Both the position numbers and the translations under genes were made by a program. From assembly GCF_000527135.1 (NCBI RefSeq), contig NZ_AZUP01000001.1, positions 1,178,001 through 1,242,000 on the forward strand: a DNA stretch of 64,000 bases, written 5' to 3'. The DNA is from Methyloversatilis discipulorum (GTDB lineage Bacteria; Pseudomonadota; Gammaproteobacteria; Burkholderiales; Rhodocyclaceae). Of the stretch, positions 7,679-15,762 are shown piece after piece. The notes beneath the pieces were generated by a model. It was not told where the DNA came from. It searched no databases and was given only the letters and a program-made list of their open reading frames with translations. How positions within the stretch are numbered: the stretch's first letter is position 1; each line of letters starts with the position of its first letter.

Positions 7679-8041
7679 ATGCCACACCCATCCGACCCCT
7701 ACTGCCTCGGCCTCATGCCCGACCCGTCCGAACTTCCCGCGCTGGCGGCCAGCGTCGATGCCGTCATGCTTATCATCCGGCTGTCAGCACGCTACGGGCC
7801 GCTGATGTTCCTGCACGATGCGAGCGGTGACGTGCTGCAGCCGCGCTGCCGCCCGGTTGGCTCGCTGCCGGTCGACGATCATGACGTCAAGCTGGGCGAG
7901 GTGGCGGGCTGCGAGTACTGGATCGCACCGTCGGCACTCGATCAACTCGGCACAGGCGCCCTGCTGCTCGACGTGCTGGAAGATCGCGGTGACGCCACCG
8001 GGCTGGCCAGCCGCTTCGTTCTGCGCAAGGTCGGCAACTGA
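7679..8041 (+). CDS. DUF779 family protein
   Basis: The 120-residue product matches the DUF779 family, small soluble proteins usually encoded beside NAD-dependent acetaldehyde dehydrogenases of the ExaC/AldB type. Shared features are the helix ending RLSARYGPLMF, the VDDHDVKLGEVAGCEYWIAPS segment and the C-terminal RFVLRK strand. Most family members carry a Gly-Cys-Cys-Asp cluster after GPLMF; here that position reads HDASGDVLQPRC, so the adjacent cysteine pair is lost. No aldehyde dehydrogenase is adjacent. The ATG is preferred; a TTG 15 bases upstream is an alternative. A role in aldehyde metabolism is inferred only from family neighbourhoods. Confidence 0.75.
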   Translation: MPHPSDPYCLGLMPDPSELPALAASVDAVMLIIRLSARYGPLMFLHDASGDVLQPRCRPVGSLPVDDHDVKLGEVAGCEYWIAPSALDQLGTGALLLDVLEDRGDATGLASRFVLRKVGN

Positions 8042-8049
8042 TCTGCACC

Positions 8050-8070
8050 GGGGCGGCGCAATGCCGCCCC
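8050..8070 (+). terminator. Hairpin after DUF779 gene
   Basis: Perfect eight-base arms GGGGCGGC and GCCGCCCC enclose GCAAT nine bases after the stop, followed by the pyrimidine run TCTCCTC. It probably isolates the sigma-54 unit from the Fur-regulated heme operon. Confidence 0.6.
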
Positions 8071-8171
8071 TCTCCTCACTGGCGGCCGACTCCAGGCCCC
8101 TCGCGTTCATCTCCCTCCCTCTCGCCTGCAAACGACGCGTTGCTGCGCAGCGCTTTCGTCATGCCTGAGGC

Positions 8172-8203
8172 TTGACACCATACTGCGAATCATTATCATT
8201 TAA
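8172..8203 (+). promoter_or_regulatory. Sigma-70 promoter with strong Fur box, heme operon
   Basis: TTGACA (8172-8177) and TATCAT (8194-8199) are separated by 16 bases. TGCGAATCATTATCATTT (8184-8201) covers the -10 and matches the Fur consensus very well. Ferric-uptake-regulator repression of the downstream HemP-like, PEP-CTERM and hmuSTUV genes is the natural reading. Confidence 0.88.
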
Positions 8204-8239
8204 AGAAATCGACCGTCCGCGGCCAGACCGCAAGCATCC

Positions 8240-8431
8240 ATGTCCGCCTCCGGCAACGAACCGACCGAAGCATTGAAGGTGCGCCTGTCCGCCCTGCTGG
8301 ACGACCTGATCCGGCACGACGGCTTTGGCTCGCTGAGCGTCGAGGTCCGCCTGCTCAAGCGCGGGCAGAAGGAAGTCATCATCGACTGCGGCAAGCAGTA
8401 TCGCTACGTCATCGATTTCGCGCCCGGCTGA
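8240..8431 (+). CDS. Small HemP-like protein
   Basis: The 63-residue product is the first gene behind the strong Fur-box promoter. Its C-terminal half (RLLKRGQKEVIIDCGKQYRY) resembles the G-Q-x-E-V-x-I-x-H-x-G-x-x-Y-R core of HemP/HmuP proteins, which act in hemin-uptake regulation in related bacteria, although the usual C-terminal end is not clear here. It has no signal peptide. The position, directly upstream of hemin-uptake genes, is where hemP is normally found. The match is by eye on a short sequence and could be a different small family. Confidence 0.55.
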   Translation: MSASGNEPTEALKVRLSALLDDLIRHDGFGSLSVEVRLLKRGQKEVIIDCGKQYRYVIDFAPG

Positions 8432-8553
8432 GGCCGGCGCGACGCAGCACACTCCGGCGGCGCGGGGCCGCGGAGCAGGTTTTCAAATCACAGAAACTGC
8501 CTGATCGATCGCCTTCGCGGGGAAGGGATGGATGGCTCAGAACGAGGTCCATC

Positions 8554-9201
8554 ATGTCTTTCCGCCTTCTGCTGTCCGCTGGCGCCCTCTGCGCCCTGTC
8601 CTCCACCGCCGCCTTCGCCACCAGCGCCAGCTGGGATACCCCGCTCGCCGGTCATGACGGCAACGGCAGTTCCGCCGCCACGCCGTGGGCCAGCGGCAGC
8701 GTCTATGCCGAGTGGAACGTGTTCGACAGCTTCACCACCGACGCCACGCCCGACATCGCCGGCAGCGGCAGCGTGAGCCAGCTCAACCCGGGCGCCGGCA
8801 GCTTCCTGACCGGCAGCGGAAATCTTTACAGCGCCGCCGGCGCAGCGTCCTTCCTGGTGGATCTCGACGTCGCGCAGAGCGGTACCTGGAATGTGTGGCT
8901 GCGCATTGCGACCCAGGGCACTGCGGCCGACACCGTCGCCACGCTCAATGGCATCGCCGCGAACAAGGTGGTCAGTTACAGCGCCGCGCTCGGCGGCTTC
9001 GGTGGCAGCGAAGAAGAGGCCTACTGGAGCTGGACGGTCACCGATCCGCTGTCGCTGCAGTTCAGCTTCACCAGCTCGGAAGCCCACCTCAGCCTCGACC
9101 AGCTCGCGGTACTTGCGCAGCCGGTGCCGGAACCGACGACCTGGATGTCGCTGGCTGCCGGTCTGGGCCTGCTCGGCGCCCTGTCGCGTCGTCGCGCCTG
9201 A
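8554..9201 (+). CDS. PEP-CTERM protein inside the heme-uptake operon
   Basis: The 215-residue product has a signal peptide (about 1-22, ending AAFA) and a Gly/Ser/Ala/Thr-rich body of likely beta-sandwich type. The C-terminal PEP-CTERM signal comprises VPEPTTWMSLAAGLGLLG and the tail SRRRA. It would be exported and handled by exosortase. It lies 122 bases after the HemP-like gene and only 15 bases before hmuS on the same strand, with no terminator between, so it is probably co-transcribed and Fur-regulated. That context suggests extracellular heme or iron binding, but the body contains few His, Cys or Tyr candidates and no known heme-binding domain. Confidence 0.85.
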   Translation: MSFRLLLSAGALCALSSTAAFATSASWDTPLAGHDGNGSSAATPWASGSVYAEWNVFDSFTTDATPDIAGSGSVSQLNPGAGSFLTGSGNLYSAAGAASFLVDLDVAQSGTWNVWLRIATQGTAADTVATLNGIAANKVVSYSAALGGFGGSEEEAYWSWTVTDPLSLQFSFTSSEAHLSLDQLAVLAQPVPEPTTWMSLAAGLGLLGALSRRRA

Positions 9202-9216
9202 TACCGGGAGACCGCA

Positions 9217-10278
9217 ATGACTCCGCACACCGATCCCGAGAGCCTCTATCACACCTTCCACGCGCTGAAGGCGGAGCGCCGCCTGCGCAATCGCGATGCC
9301 GCCGCAGCCCTCGGCATCAGCGAGGGCGAGGCGATTGCCAGCGGCGTCGGCCGCGACGCCGTGCGCCTGAGCGCACCCTTCGACACGCTGTTCCGCCGCA
9401 TGCCCGAACTGGGCGAGGTCATGGCGCTGACGCGCAACGAAGCCGCCGTCCATGAAAAGACCGGCTGCTTCGAGCAGATGTCCGGCGACGCCAAGGTCGG
9501 TCTGGCGCTGGGCAGCGCCATCGACCTGCGCATCTTCTACGGTCGCTGGGCATACGGCTATGCAGTGACCGAACAGGGTCCGAAGGGTGAGTCGCGCAGC
9601 CTGCAGTTCTATGACGCGCACGGCGATGCCGTGCACAAGGTGTTCTCGCGCGCCGGCACCGATCTCGCGGCCTGGGACCGGCTGGTCGCCGAGTTTGGCG
9701 CCGCCGACCAGGGCGCCGGCGAAAAGGTCGCACCGCGCAGCGCGCCCGCCGACGACGAGACGCCACTCGACGCCATCGACGCCGTCGCCTTCCGCCGCGA
9801 CTGGCTGGGCATGCAGGACACGCACGACTTCTTCCCGCTGCTGCGCCGGCACAAGGTATCGCGCCGCCAGGCCATGCAGATCGCGCCCGAGGGTCACGCC
9901 AACCGGATCGACAACGGACTGACGCGTTCGCTGCTCGAAGTGGCGGCCGCCGATGGGGTATCGGTCATGTGCTTCGTCGGCAACCCGGGCATGATCCAGA
10001 TCCACACCGGCCCGGTGCACCGGATCGAAGTGATGGGCCCCTGGCTCAATGTGCTCGACCCTGGCTTCAATCTGCACCTGCGGCAGGATCTGGTCGACCA
10101 GACCTGGATCGTGCGCAAGCCGACCGCTGACGGCGTCGTCACCTCGGTCGAGCTGCTCGACGCAGCCGGCGAGACCATCGCGCTGTTCTTCGGCGAGCGC
10201 AAACCGGGCAAGCCGGAGCGCGAGGACTGGCGTGCGCTGGTGGCCCAGCTCGGCACCGCCGACAGCCTGGCGGCATGA
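9217..10278 (+). CDS. hmuS: Hemin-degrading factor / heme chaperone HmuS
   Basis: HmuS/HemS/ChuS-family proteins bind heme in the cytoplasm after import and pass it on or degrade it to free iron. The 353-residue length and the internal duplication match the family: two homologous halves, each with an LRxFxGRWxxG-type segment (for example IDLRIFYGRWAYGYAV), and ESRSLQFYDAHGDAVHKVF in the first half. GGGAG lies nine bases before the ATG. Its stop overlaps the hmuT start (ATGA), so translation is coupled. The operon and length make this assignment firm. Confidence 0.93.
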   Translation: MTPHTDPESLYHTFHALKAERRLRNRDAAAALGISEGEAIASGVGRDAVRLSAPFDTLFRRMPELGEVMALTRNEAAVHEKTGCFEQMSGDAKVGLALGSAIDLRIFYGRWAYGYAVTEQGPKGESRSLQFYDAHGDAVHKVFSRAGTDLAAWDRLVAEFGAADQGAGEKVAPRSAPADDETPLDAIDAVAFRRDWLGMQDTHDFFPLLRRHKVSRRQAMQIAPEGHANRIDNGLTRSLLEVAAADGVSVMCFVGNPGMIQIHTGPVHRIEVMGPWLNVLDPGFNLHLRQDLVDQTWIVRKPTADGVVTSVELLDAAGETIALFFGERKPGKPEREDWRALVAQLGTADSLAA

Positions 10279-11123
10279 AGCGGCCACTGCTCCGCGGCGC
10301 GCTGGCCGCGCTGCTGTTCGCCGCCGGTGCAGCCGTCGCCGCACCGGCGCAGCGGCTGGTCACGGTGGGCGGCGCGGTGACCGAAATCGTCCACGCGCTG
10401 GGCGCGGCCGACCGCATCGTCGCCACCGACACCACCAGCACCTGGCCGGCCTCCGCGCAGGCACTGCCCAAGGTGGGTTACCAGCGTGCGCTGGCGGCCG
10501 AAGGCGTGCTGTCGATGCGGCCCACCCACCTGATCGCCACCGCCGATGCCGGCCCGCCGGTCGCGCTGACGCAGCTGCGCGGTGCTGGCGTGCAGGTGAT
10601 CCAGCTGCCGCCGGACCACAGCGCGGCCCAGGTCGGCAACGCCATCCGCATGGTAGCGGGCGCGCTGGCGATGGACGACGCCGGTCGCGCGCTGGCCGAG
10701 CGTTTCGATCGCGACTGGAAGGAGGCTCAACGCGAGGTCGGCGCCCTGCCCGGCCGGCCGCGCGCGCTGTTCATCCTCGACCACGGCGGCAGCAGTCCGA
10801 TGGTGGCGGGCGACGACACGGCGGCCGACGCGATGCTGGGCTATGCCGGCGCCGTGAACGTCATGGCCGGGCGCTTTCGCGGTTACCGGCCGCTGACACT
10901 TGAAGCGGCGCTGGCGGCCGCACCCGACGTCATCGTGACAACCGACGAGGCCATTGCCGCCGCTGGTGGCGCCAAGGCCTTCCTCGCCCGCCCGGGTCTG
11001 TCGGCGCTGCCGGCCGCGCGGGCGAACCGGCTGGTCAGCCTCGACGCACTGCGCATGCTGGGCTTCAGCCCGCGTCTGCCGCAGGCGGTGAGCGAGCTGG
11101 CGCGGCGGATGCGCGCGCCGTGA
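10275..11123 (+). CDS. hmuT: Heme ABC transporter periplasmic binding protein HmuT
   Basis: The 282-residue product is the periplasmic heme-binding component of the HmuTUV importer. It has a Sec signal peptide (about 1-23, ending AVAAPAQ) and a class III substrate-binding fold with the opening RLVTVGGAVTEIVHALGAADRIVATDTTS typical of heme/vitamin-B12 binding proteins. Later family segments include LPKVGYQRALAAEGVLSMRPT and HGGSSPMVAGDDT. The start overlaps hmuS by four bases and the stop overlaps the GTG of hmuU, a tight operon arrangement. Confidence 0.92.
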   Translation: MKRPLLRGALAALLFAAGAAVAAPAQRLVTVGGAVTEIVHALGAADRIVATDTTSTWPASAQALPKVGYQRALAAEGVLSMRPTHLIATADAGPPVALTQLRGAGVQVIQLPPDHSAAQVGNAIRMVAGALAMDDAGRALAERFDRDWKEAQREVGALPGRPRALFILDHGGSSPMVAGDDTAADAMLGYAGAVNVMAGRFRGYRPLTLEAALAAAPDVIVTTDEAIAAAGGAKAFLARPGLSALPAARANRLVSLDALRMLGFSPRLPQAVSELARRMRAP

Positions 11124-12169
11124 ACACGCGCGCACTCACGCTGTCAGCAGGCGCACCTGCTTCGCTGGCACTGCCGGCGCTCGCGCTGGCGCTGTTCTGT
11201 GTCGTCGTGCTCGCACTGGGCAGCGGCGCAGTCAGTCTGTCACCAACGGCGGTGCTCGGCGCGCTGTTCGGTGCCGACGTCGGCAGCGAAGCCGAACTGG
11301 TGGTGCGCACGCTGCGCCTGCCGCGCGTGCTGCTCGGCGTGATCGCCGGCGCTGGTCTGGGTATCGCCGGAGCAGCGATGCAGGGCCTGATGCGCAATCC
11401 GCTGGCCGACCCGGGACTGGTCGGCGTCAGCAGCGGCGCAGCACTCGCGGCCGCCTGTGTCGTCGTGCTCGGCGAACGGGCAATGAGCGCGGGCGGCTGG
11501 CTGGCCAGTTCGGCACTGCCGCTGGCCGCCTTCGCTGGCGCCGCACTGACCACCGCCGTCGTCTATGCGGCATCGCGCCGCAATGGCCGCAGTTCGGTCA
11601 CGCTGATGCTGCTGTCGGGCATCGCCATCAATGCGCTGGCGATGTCCGGCATTGGTCTGCTCATGTTCATGGGCAGCGACGCGCAGGTGCGGCAGTTCAC
11701 CTTCTGGACCCTGGGCAGCCTCGCCGGCGCGACTTGGCCCAGCGTGGTCGCGGCGTCTCTGGCGGTCGCTCTGGCGCTGGGCGCGCTGTTGCGTCAGGCC
11801 GGTCCACTCGACGCGCTGTCGCTGGGCGAGTCGCAGGCGGCACACCTCGGTGTGGCCACCGCGCGCCTGAACCGCAGCTGCGTGCTGCTGATCGCGCTGG
11901 CGGTCGGCGCCACCACGGCGCTGACCGGCACGTTGGGCTTCATCGGGCTGATCGCCCCTCACCTCGCTCGTCGGCTGGTCGGTCCAGCACATGCCCGACT
12001 GCTGCCGGCCAGCGCGCTGACCGGCGCCGCGCTGGTCGTGCTGGCCGACAGCGCAGCCCGTACCTGGGTAGCACCGGCCGAACTGCCGATAGGCGTGCTG
12101 ACGGCACTGTTCGGCGCCCCCTTCTTCATCGCCCTGCTGCGCCGCCGCGCGGCACACGAAAGCACCTGA
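11120..12169 (+). CDS. hmuU: Heme ABC transporter permease HmuU
   Basis: This is a FecCD/BtuC-family permease of 349 residues with about ten membrane helices. Diagnostic segments are RLPRVLLGVIAGAGLGIAGAAMQGLMRNPLADPGLVGVSSGA and GFIGLIAPHLARRLVG, read here as short stretches of the same two loops known to contact the ATPase. The start is GTG, in a GTGA overlap with hmuT. hmuV starts two bases after its stop. It would carry heme across the inner membrane. Confidence 0.94.
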   Translation: MNTRALTLSAGAPASLALPALALALFCVVVLALGSGAVSLSPTAVLGALFGADVGSEAELVVRTLRLPRVLLGVIAGAGLGIAGAAMQGLMRNPLADPGLVGVSSGAALAAACVVVLGERAMSAGGWLASSALPLAAFAGAALTTAVVYAASRRNGRSSVTLMLLSGIAINALAMSGIGLLMFMGSDAQVRQFTFWTLGSLAGATWPSVVAASLAVALALGALLRQAGPLDALSLGESQAAHLGVATARLNRSCVLLIALAVGATTALTGTLGFIGLIAPHLARRLVGPAHARLLPASALTGAALVVLADSAARTWVAPAELPIGVLTALFGAPFFIALLRRRAAHEST

Positions 12170-12170
12170 C

Positions 12171-12956
12171 ATGCTCGCCGCCCGCAACCTGACCGTCCGC
12201 GCCGGCCGTCGCGTGCTGCTTGACGACCTGACCCTGGCGCTCAAGCCAGGCGAACTGCTGGCACTGGTCGGCCCGAACGGCGCCGGCAAAACCACGCTGC
12301 TGCGCGCGCTGGCCGGCGACATCGACGTCGCACGCGGCGGCGTGCTGTGTGCCGGCGCCGTGTTGCAGGACATCCCGCCGCTCGCGCTGGCGAAGGTGCG
12401 GGCCGTGCACGCCCAGCACCAGCGCACTGACCTGGAGTACACCGCCGCCCAGGTGGTCGAGCTCGGCCGCTTCCCGCACCACCGCGGCCACCCGGGCGCG
12501 GAAGACCGGCAGATCGCCCGTGCCGCCATGGCGTTGACCGGCGTCGATGGCATGGCGGCACGCATCTGCGCCACGCTGTCCGGCGGCGAGCAGGCGCGCG
12601 TGCACCTTGCGCGCGCGCTGGCGCAGATCTGGGCGGCACCCGAAGGCGCGCACGCGCTGCTGCTCGACGAGCCGGTGGCTGCACTCGACATCGCCTGGCA
12701 GCACCGCACGCTGGCCTGCGCACGCGAATTCGCCCAGCGTCGAGGCTGTGCGGTGCTGGCCATCGTGCATGACCTGAATCTGGCCGCGCGCTACGCCGAC
12801 CGCATGGTGCTGCTGGCCGACGGCCGCATCCGCGCCGACGCCGCACCCGCCGCCGTCCTGGCCTCACCCGAACTGGCACAGGCCTTCGGCTTGCGTTGCC
12901 GCTTGCTGCATGACGCGCACGATGGCGGGACCGTGCTGATCGCCGAGCCGGCTTGA
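12171..12956 (+). CDS. hmuV: Heme ABC transporter ATP-binding protein HmuV
   Basis: The 261-residue ATPase powers HmuTU. It shows Walker A GPNGAGKTTLL (about residues 34-44), the ABC signature LSGGEQARVHLARAL (about 139-153), Walker B ALLLDEPVAALD and the switch His in VHDLNLAARYADR. The protein belongs to the FepC/BtuD/HmuV group; the HmuSTU neighbours specify heme. The gap to the next gene (12957-13073) shows no clear terminator. Confidence 0.94.
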   Translation: MLAARNLTVRAGRRVLLDDLTLALKPGELLALVGPNGAGKTTLLRALAGDIDVARGGVLCAGAVLQDIPPLALAKVRAVHAQHQRTDLEYTAAQVVELGRFPHHRGHPGAEDRQIARAAMALTGVDGMAARICATLSGGEQARVHLARALAQIWAAPEGAHALLLDEPVAALDIAWQHRTLACAREFAQRRGCAVLAIVHDLNLAARYADRMVLLADGRIRADAAPAAVLASPELAQAFGLRCRLLHDAHDGGTVLIAEPA

Positions 12957-13073
12957 TCGGTAAAAAAGCGTAGAGAGGGGTTCAGGAGACCATCGGCACG
13001 CCGTAAACCCGGATGCTCGCGCACCACGAGTGCGCGCGGCATGACAGGCACCCGACACGGCAGATATCCTCCG

Positions 13074-13745
13074 ATGGCAAGCAATCCGATCGAATCCAGC
13101 ACCTCGACCTTTCTTGGCATGGGCCTGAAGGTGGGCGACCGCATGCAGCTGGATCCACCGACCAAGATCACCGGCGGCGCGCGCGTCGTCAGGCTGGTCG
13201 GCTATACCGAAGACCGTTCGCTGCTGGTCAGCATGCCGGACGAAAAGAACTGGAGCGGCTCGCTGATCGAGGGCGACACCGTGCTGGTGCGCACCTTCTC
13301 CGGACGCAAGGCCTTCAGTTTCAACAGCCGCGTACTCAGGCGTGCGGTCAGCCCCTACGAATACCTGCACCTCGAGTTCCCGTCCGCGGTGTCAAGCCGT
13401 CGCATCCGGCGCGCCGAGCGCGTGCGCACCGACATCGCGGTGCAGCTGAACGGTGCGGACGCTCCCGCTGTGCGCGTGAGCAATCTGAGCGCCACCGGTG
13501 CCGAACTGCGCGGCAGCGCAGCGGCGGGTGAAGTGGGTCAGACGGTGAGCTTCACGCTGCCGCTGACACTGCACTACGTCAACATCGAAGTGCAGTGCGA
13601 AGGCACGGTGCGCAACACCCATTCCCTTGCTGACGGCGGCATCGCCTGCGGCATCGAGTTTGCCGAACTGGACAATCAGAGCTGGATACTGCTGCGCAGC
13701 TACGTCTATCAGCACCTGCTCGACTCGCCGTCCGGGCGCGTCTGA
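13074..13745 (+). CDS. PilZ-domain protein, YcgR-like c-di-GMP receptor
   Basis: The 223-residue product has an N-terminal YcgR-like domain at about 10-105 (GLKVGDRMQL, GSLIEGDTVLVRTFSGRKAFSF) and a C-terminal PilZ domain. The c-di-GMP-binding signatures are the Arg-rich RRIRRAERVR (RxxxR type) and NLSATGAEL (D/N-x-S-x-x-G). Such proteins couple c-di-GMP to flagellar braking or surface behaviour. ATG 13074 is chosen because the YcgR-like homology starts just after it. Its 3' end overlaps the convergent Feo-associated gene by 37 bases. No functional link to iron is evident. Confidence 0.85.
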   Translation: MASNPIESSTSTFLGMGLKVGDRMQLDPPTKITGGARVVRLVGYTEDRSLLVSMPDEKNWSGSLIEGDTVLVRTFSGRKAFSFNSRVLRRAVSPYEYLHLEFPSAVSSRRIRRAERVRTDIAVQLNGADAPAVRVSNLSATGAELRGSAAAGEVGQTVSFTLPLTLHYVNIEVQCEGTVRNTHSLADGGIACGIEFAELDNQSWILLRSYVYQHLLDSPSGRV

Positions 13746-13894
13746 TACGCGGACGGCCGGCTGCAGCCGGTGCATCCGCCGCAACCGGCTGACGGCGCGC
13801 GCAGGGCGCGCCACCACTGGCGCAACGCCCGTCCGACCATCAGCGCGGCCAGCGCCACGACACACAGCGCGACGACATCGGTCAGCACGATCAT
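13709..13894 (-). CDS. FeoB-associated Cys-rich membrane protein
   Basis: This 61-residue protein has an N-terminal membrane helix (VLTDVVALCVVALAALMV) and a C-terminal CGGCTGC cluster, the pattern of the small FeoB-associated Cys-rich family. Its start overlaps the feoB stop by four bases, so it is translated with feoB. The family is thought to assist Fe(II) transport, possibly as a metal-binding or redox accessory; direct evidence is limited. Its end overlaps the convergent PilZ gene. Confidence 0.85.
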   Translation of the reverse strand: MIVLTDVVALCVVALAALMVGRALRQWWRALRAPSAGCGGCTGCSRPSAYQTRPDGESSRC

Positions 13895-15762
13895 CCGCTC
13901 ACTCCGGTCGCGATGCGGTAGGTCAGGAAGGCGGCCAGCCAGGCCAGGCCGAACAGATAGCCCGCCATCAGCAACGGCGCCCGCCAGCCACCGGTTTCAC
14001 GTCGCACGGTCGCCAGCGTGGACAGGCATTGCGGCGCGAACACGAACCAGGCGAGCAGCGACAGCGCGGTCGGCAGCCCCCAGCTGGCCGAAATCAGCGG
14101 CGCCAGCGCCTGCGCCGTGTCCTCGGCAGTTGCCGACAGCGCGTAGACGGTGCCAAGGGCGCTGACGGCGACTTCTCGCGCCGCCATGCCGGGCACCAGC
14201 GCGACCGCAATCTGCCAGTTGAAACCCACCGGTTCGAACAGCGGCAGCAGGAAGCGGCCCAGCGTGCCGGCAAAGCTGTACTCGATCGCCGGCCCGGTGG
14301 CGCCGGGCGGCGGCGCCGGGAAAGTGGCAAGGAACCACAGCAGTACGGTCAGCGCGAGGATGATGCCGCCGACCCGGCGCAGGAAGATGAGCACCCGCTG
14401 CCACAGGCCGATCGCGATATTGCGCACCGATGGCCAGTGATAGTCGGGCAGTTCCATCATCAGCGTCTGCGTCAGGTCGCGCGCACCGAAACGTTTGAGC
14501 AGCCAGGCGATGGCGATGGCCGACACGATGCCCGCCACGTACAGCGCGAACAGCACCAGCCCCTGCAGTTCCAGCCCGCCGAAAACCGTGCGCGACGGGA
14601 TGAAGGCGCCGATCAGCAGCGCATACACCGGCAGTCGCGCCGAACAGGTCATCAGCGGCGCGATCATGATGGTGACCCAGCGGTCACGCGGATTCTGGAT
14701 GGTGCGCGTCGCCATGATGCCCGGTATCGCGCAGGCGAAACTCGACAGCAGCGGAATGAAGGAGCGGCCGGACAGCCCGACGCCGCCCATCAGCCGGTCA
14801 AGCAGGAAGGCGGCGCGCGGCAGATAGCCTGATTCTTCGAGCAGCAGGATGAAGAAGAACAGGATGACGATCTGCGGCAGGAACACCAGCACGCCCCCCA
14901 GACCGGCGACGATGCCATCAACCAGCAGACTGCGCAGCAGGCCGTCCGGCAGCGCCGCTCCGACCGCTTCGCCGATCGCGGCCGTCGCCGCCTCTATCCA
15001 GCCCATCGGCGCCTCGGCCCAGGCGAACACCGCCTGGAAGATCAGGAACAGCAGCGCGCACAGCAGCAGCGGACCGACCAGCGGATGCAGCAGCACGCGG
15101 TCGGCGCGGTCGCTGAAGGCGTGCGCCTGAACGGTATCGAGCCCGAGCGAAGCGAGGATGTCGCGCACGCGTCTGTGGTCGTCAGCGACGTCGCCCGCCT
15201 CCGCCGCCGGCAGCGCGGCACCCGGTCGCACGTCCTCGAGCAGTTCGAGCAGCGCGTCGGCGCCGCCCGACTTCACCGCCACCGTGGTCACCACCGGCAC
15301 ACCGAGCGCTTTCGACAGCGCATCGGCGTCGACGTGTATGCCGCGCGCCCGTGCCAGATCCGTCATGTTCAGCGCAACCACGACCGGCAAGCCCTGGCGC
15401 ATCAGACCGAGCACCAGTCTGAGCTGGCGCGGCAGGTGAGTCGCATCGACCACCGCAAGTATCAGATCGGGCCTACGCTCGCCGGACAGACGCCCGGCCA
15501 GCACATCACACGTGACCTGCTCGTCCGGCGAATGCGGCGTCAGGCTGTAGGTACCGGGCAGATCGAGCACCGCCAGTCGGCGACCGGACGGCGTGCGCAG
15601 GACGCCCTCCTTCCGTTCGACCGTCACACCGGCGTAGTTCGCCACCTTCTGCCGGCTGCCGGTGAGCAGGTTGAACAGCGCGGTCTTGCCGCAATTCGGG
15701 TTGCCCACCAGCGCCAGCAGGGCCGGGCCGAGCCGGCTGCTATCGATCACCGTCTGCGTCAC
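13891..15762 (-). CDS. feoB: Ferrous iron transporter FeoB
   Basis: FeoB imports Fe(II) across the inner membrane. The 623-residue protein has the N-terminal G domain with G1 GNPNCGKTALFN, the YAGVTVERKEG switch, G3 DLPGTYSLTP and G4 NMTD, then two Gate-type membrane halves. Examples of the latter are FLPQIVILFFFILLLEESGYLPRAAF and the SSFACAIPGIMATRT loop with its conserved Cys, given here as separate short landmarks. It is somewhat shorter than E. coli FeoB (773), within the range of short FeoB proteins. Start and stop both overlap neighbours by four bases, so feoA-feoB-Cys-rich gene form an operon. Confidence 0.95.
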   Translation of the reverse strand: MTQTVIDSSRLGPALLALVGNPNCGKTALFNLLTGSRQKVANYAGVTVERKEGVLRTPSGRRLAVLDLPGTYSLTPHSPDEQVTCDVLAGRLSGERRPDLILAVVDATHLPRQLRLVLGLMRQGLPVVVALNMTDLARARGIHVDADALSKALGVPVVTTVAVKSGGADALLELLEDVRPGAALPAAEAGDVADDHRRVRDILASLGLDTVQAHAFSDRADRVLLHPLVGPLLLCALLFLIFQAVFAWAEAPMGWIEAATAAIGEAVGAALPDGLLRSLLVDGIVAGLGGVLVFLPQIVILFFFILLLEESGYLPRAAFLLDRLMGGVGLSGRSFIPLLSSFACAIPGIMATRTIQNPRDRWVTIMIAPLMTCSARLPVYALLIGAFIPSRTVFGGLELQGLVLFALYVAGIVSAIAIAWLLKRFGARDLTQTLMMELPDYHWPSVRNIAIGLWQRVLIFLRRVGGIILALTVLLWFLATFPAPPPGATGPAIEYSFAGTLGRFLLPLFEPVGFNWQIAVALVPGMAAREVAVSALGTVYALSATAEDTAQALAPLISASWGLPTALSLLAWFVFAPQCLSTLATVRRETGGWRAPLLMAGYLFGLAWLAAFLTYRIATGVSG

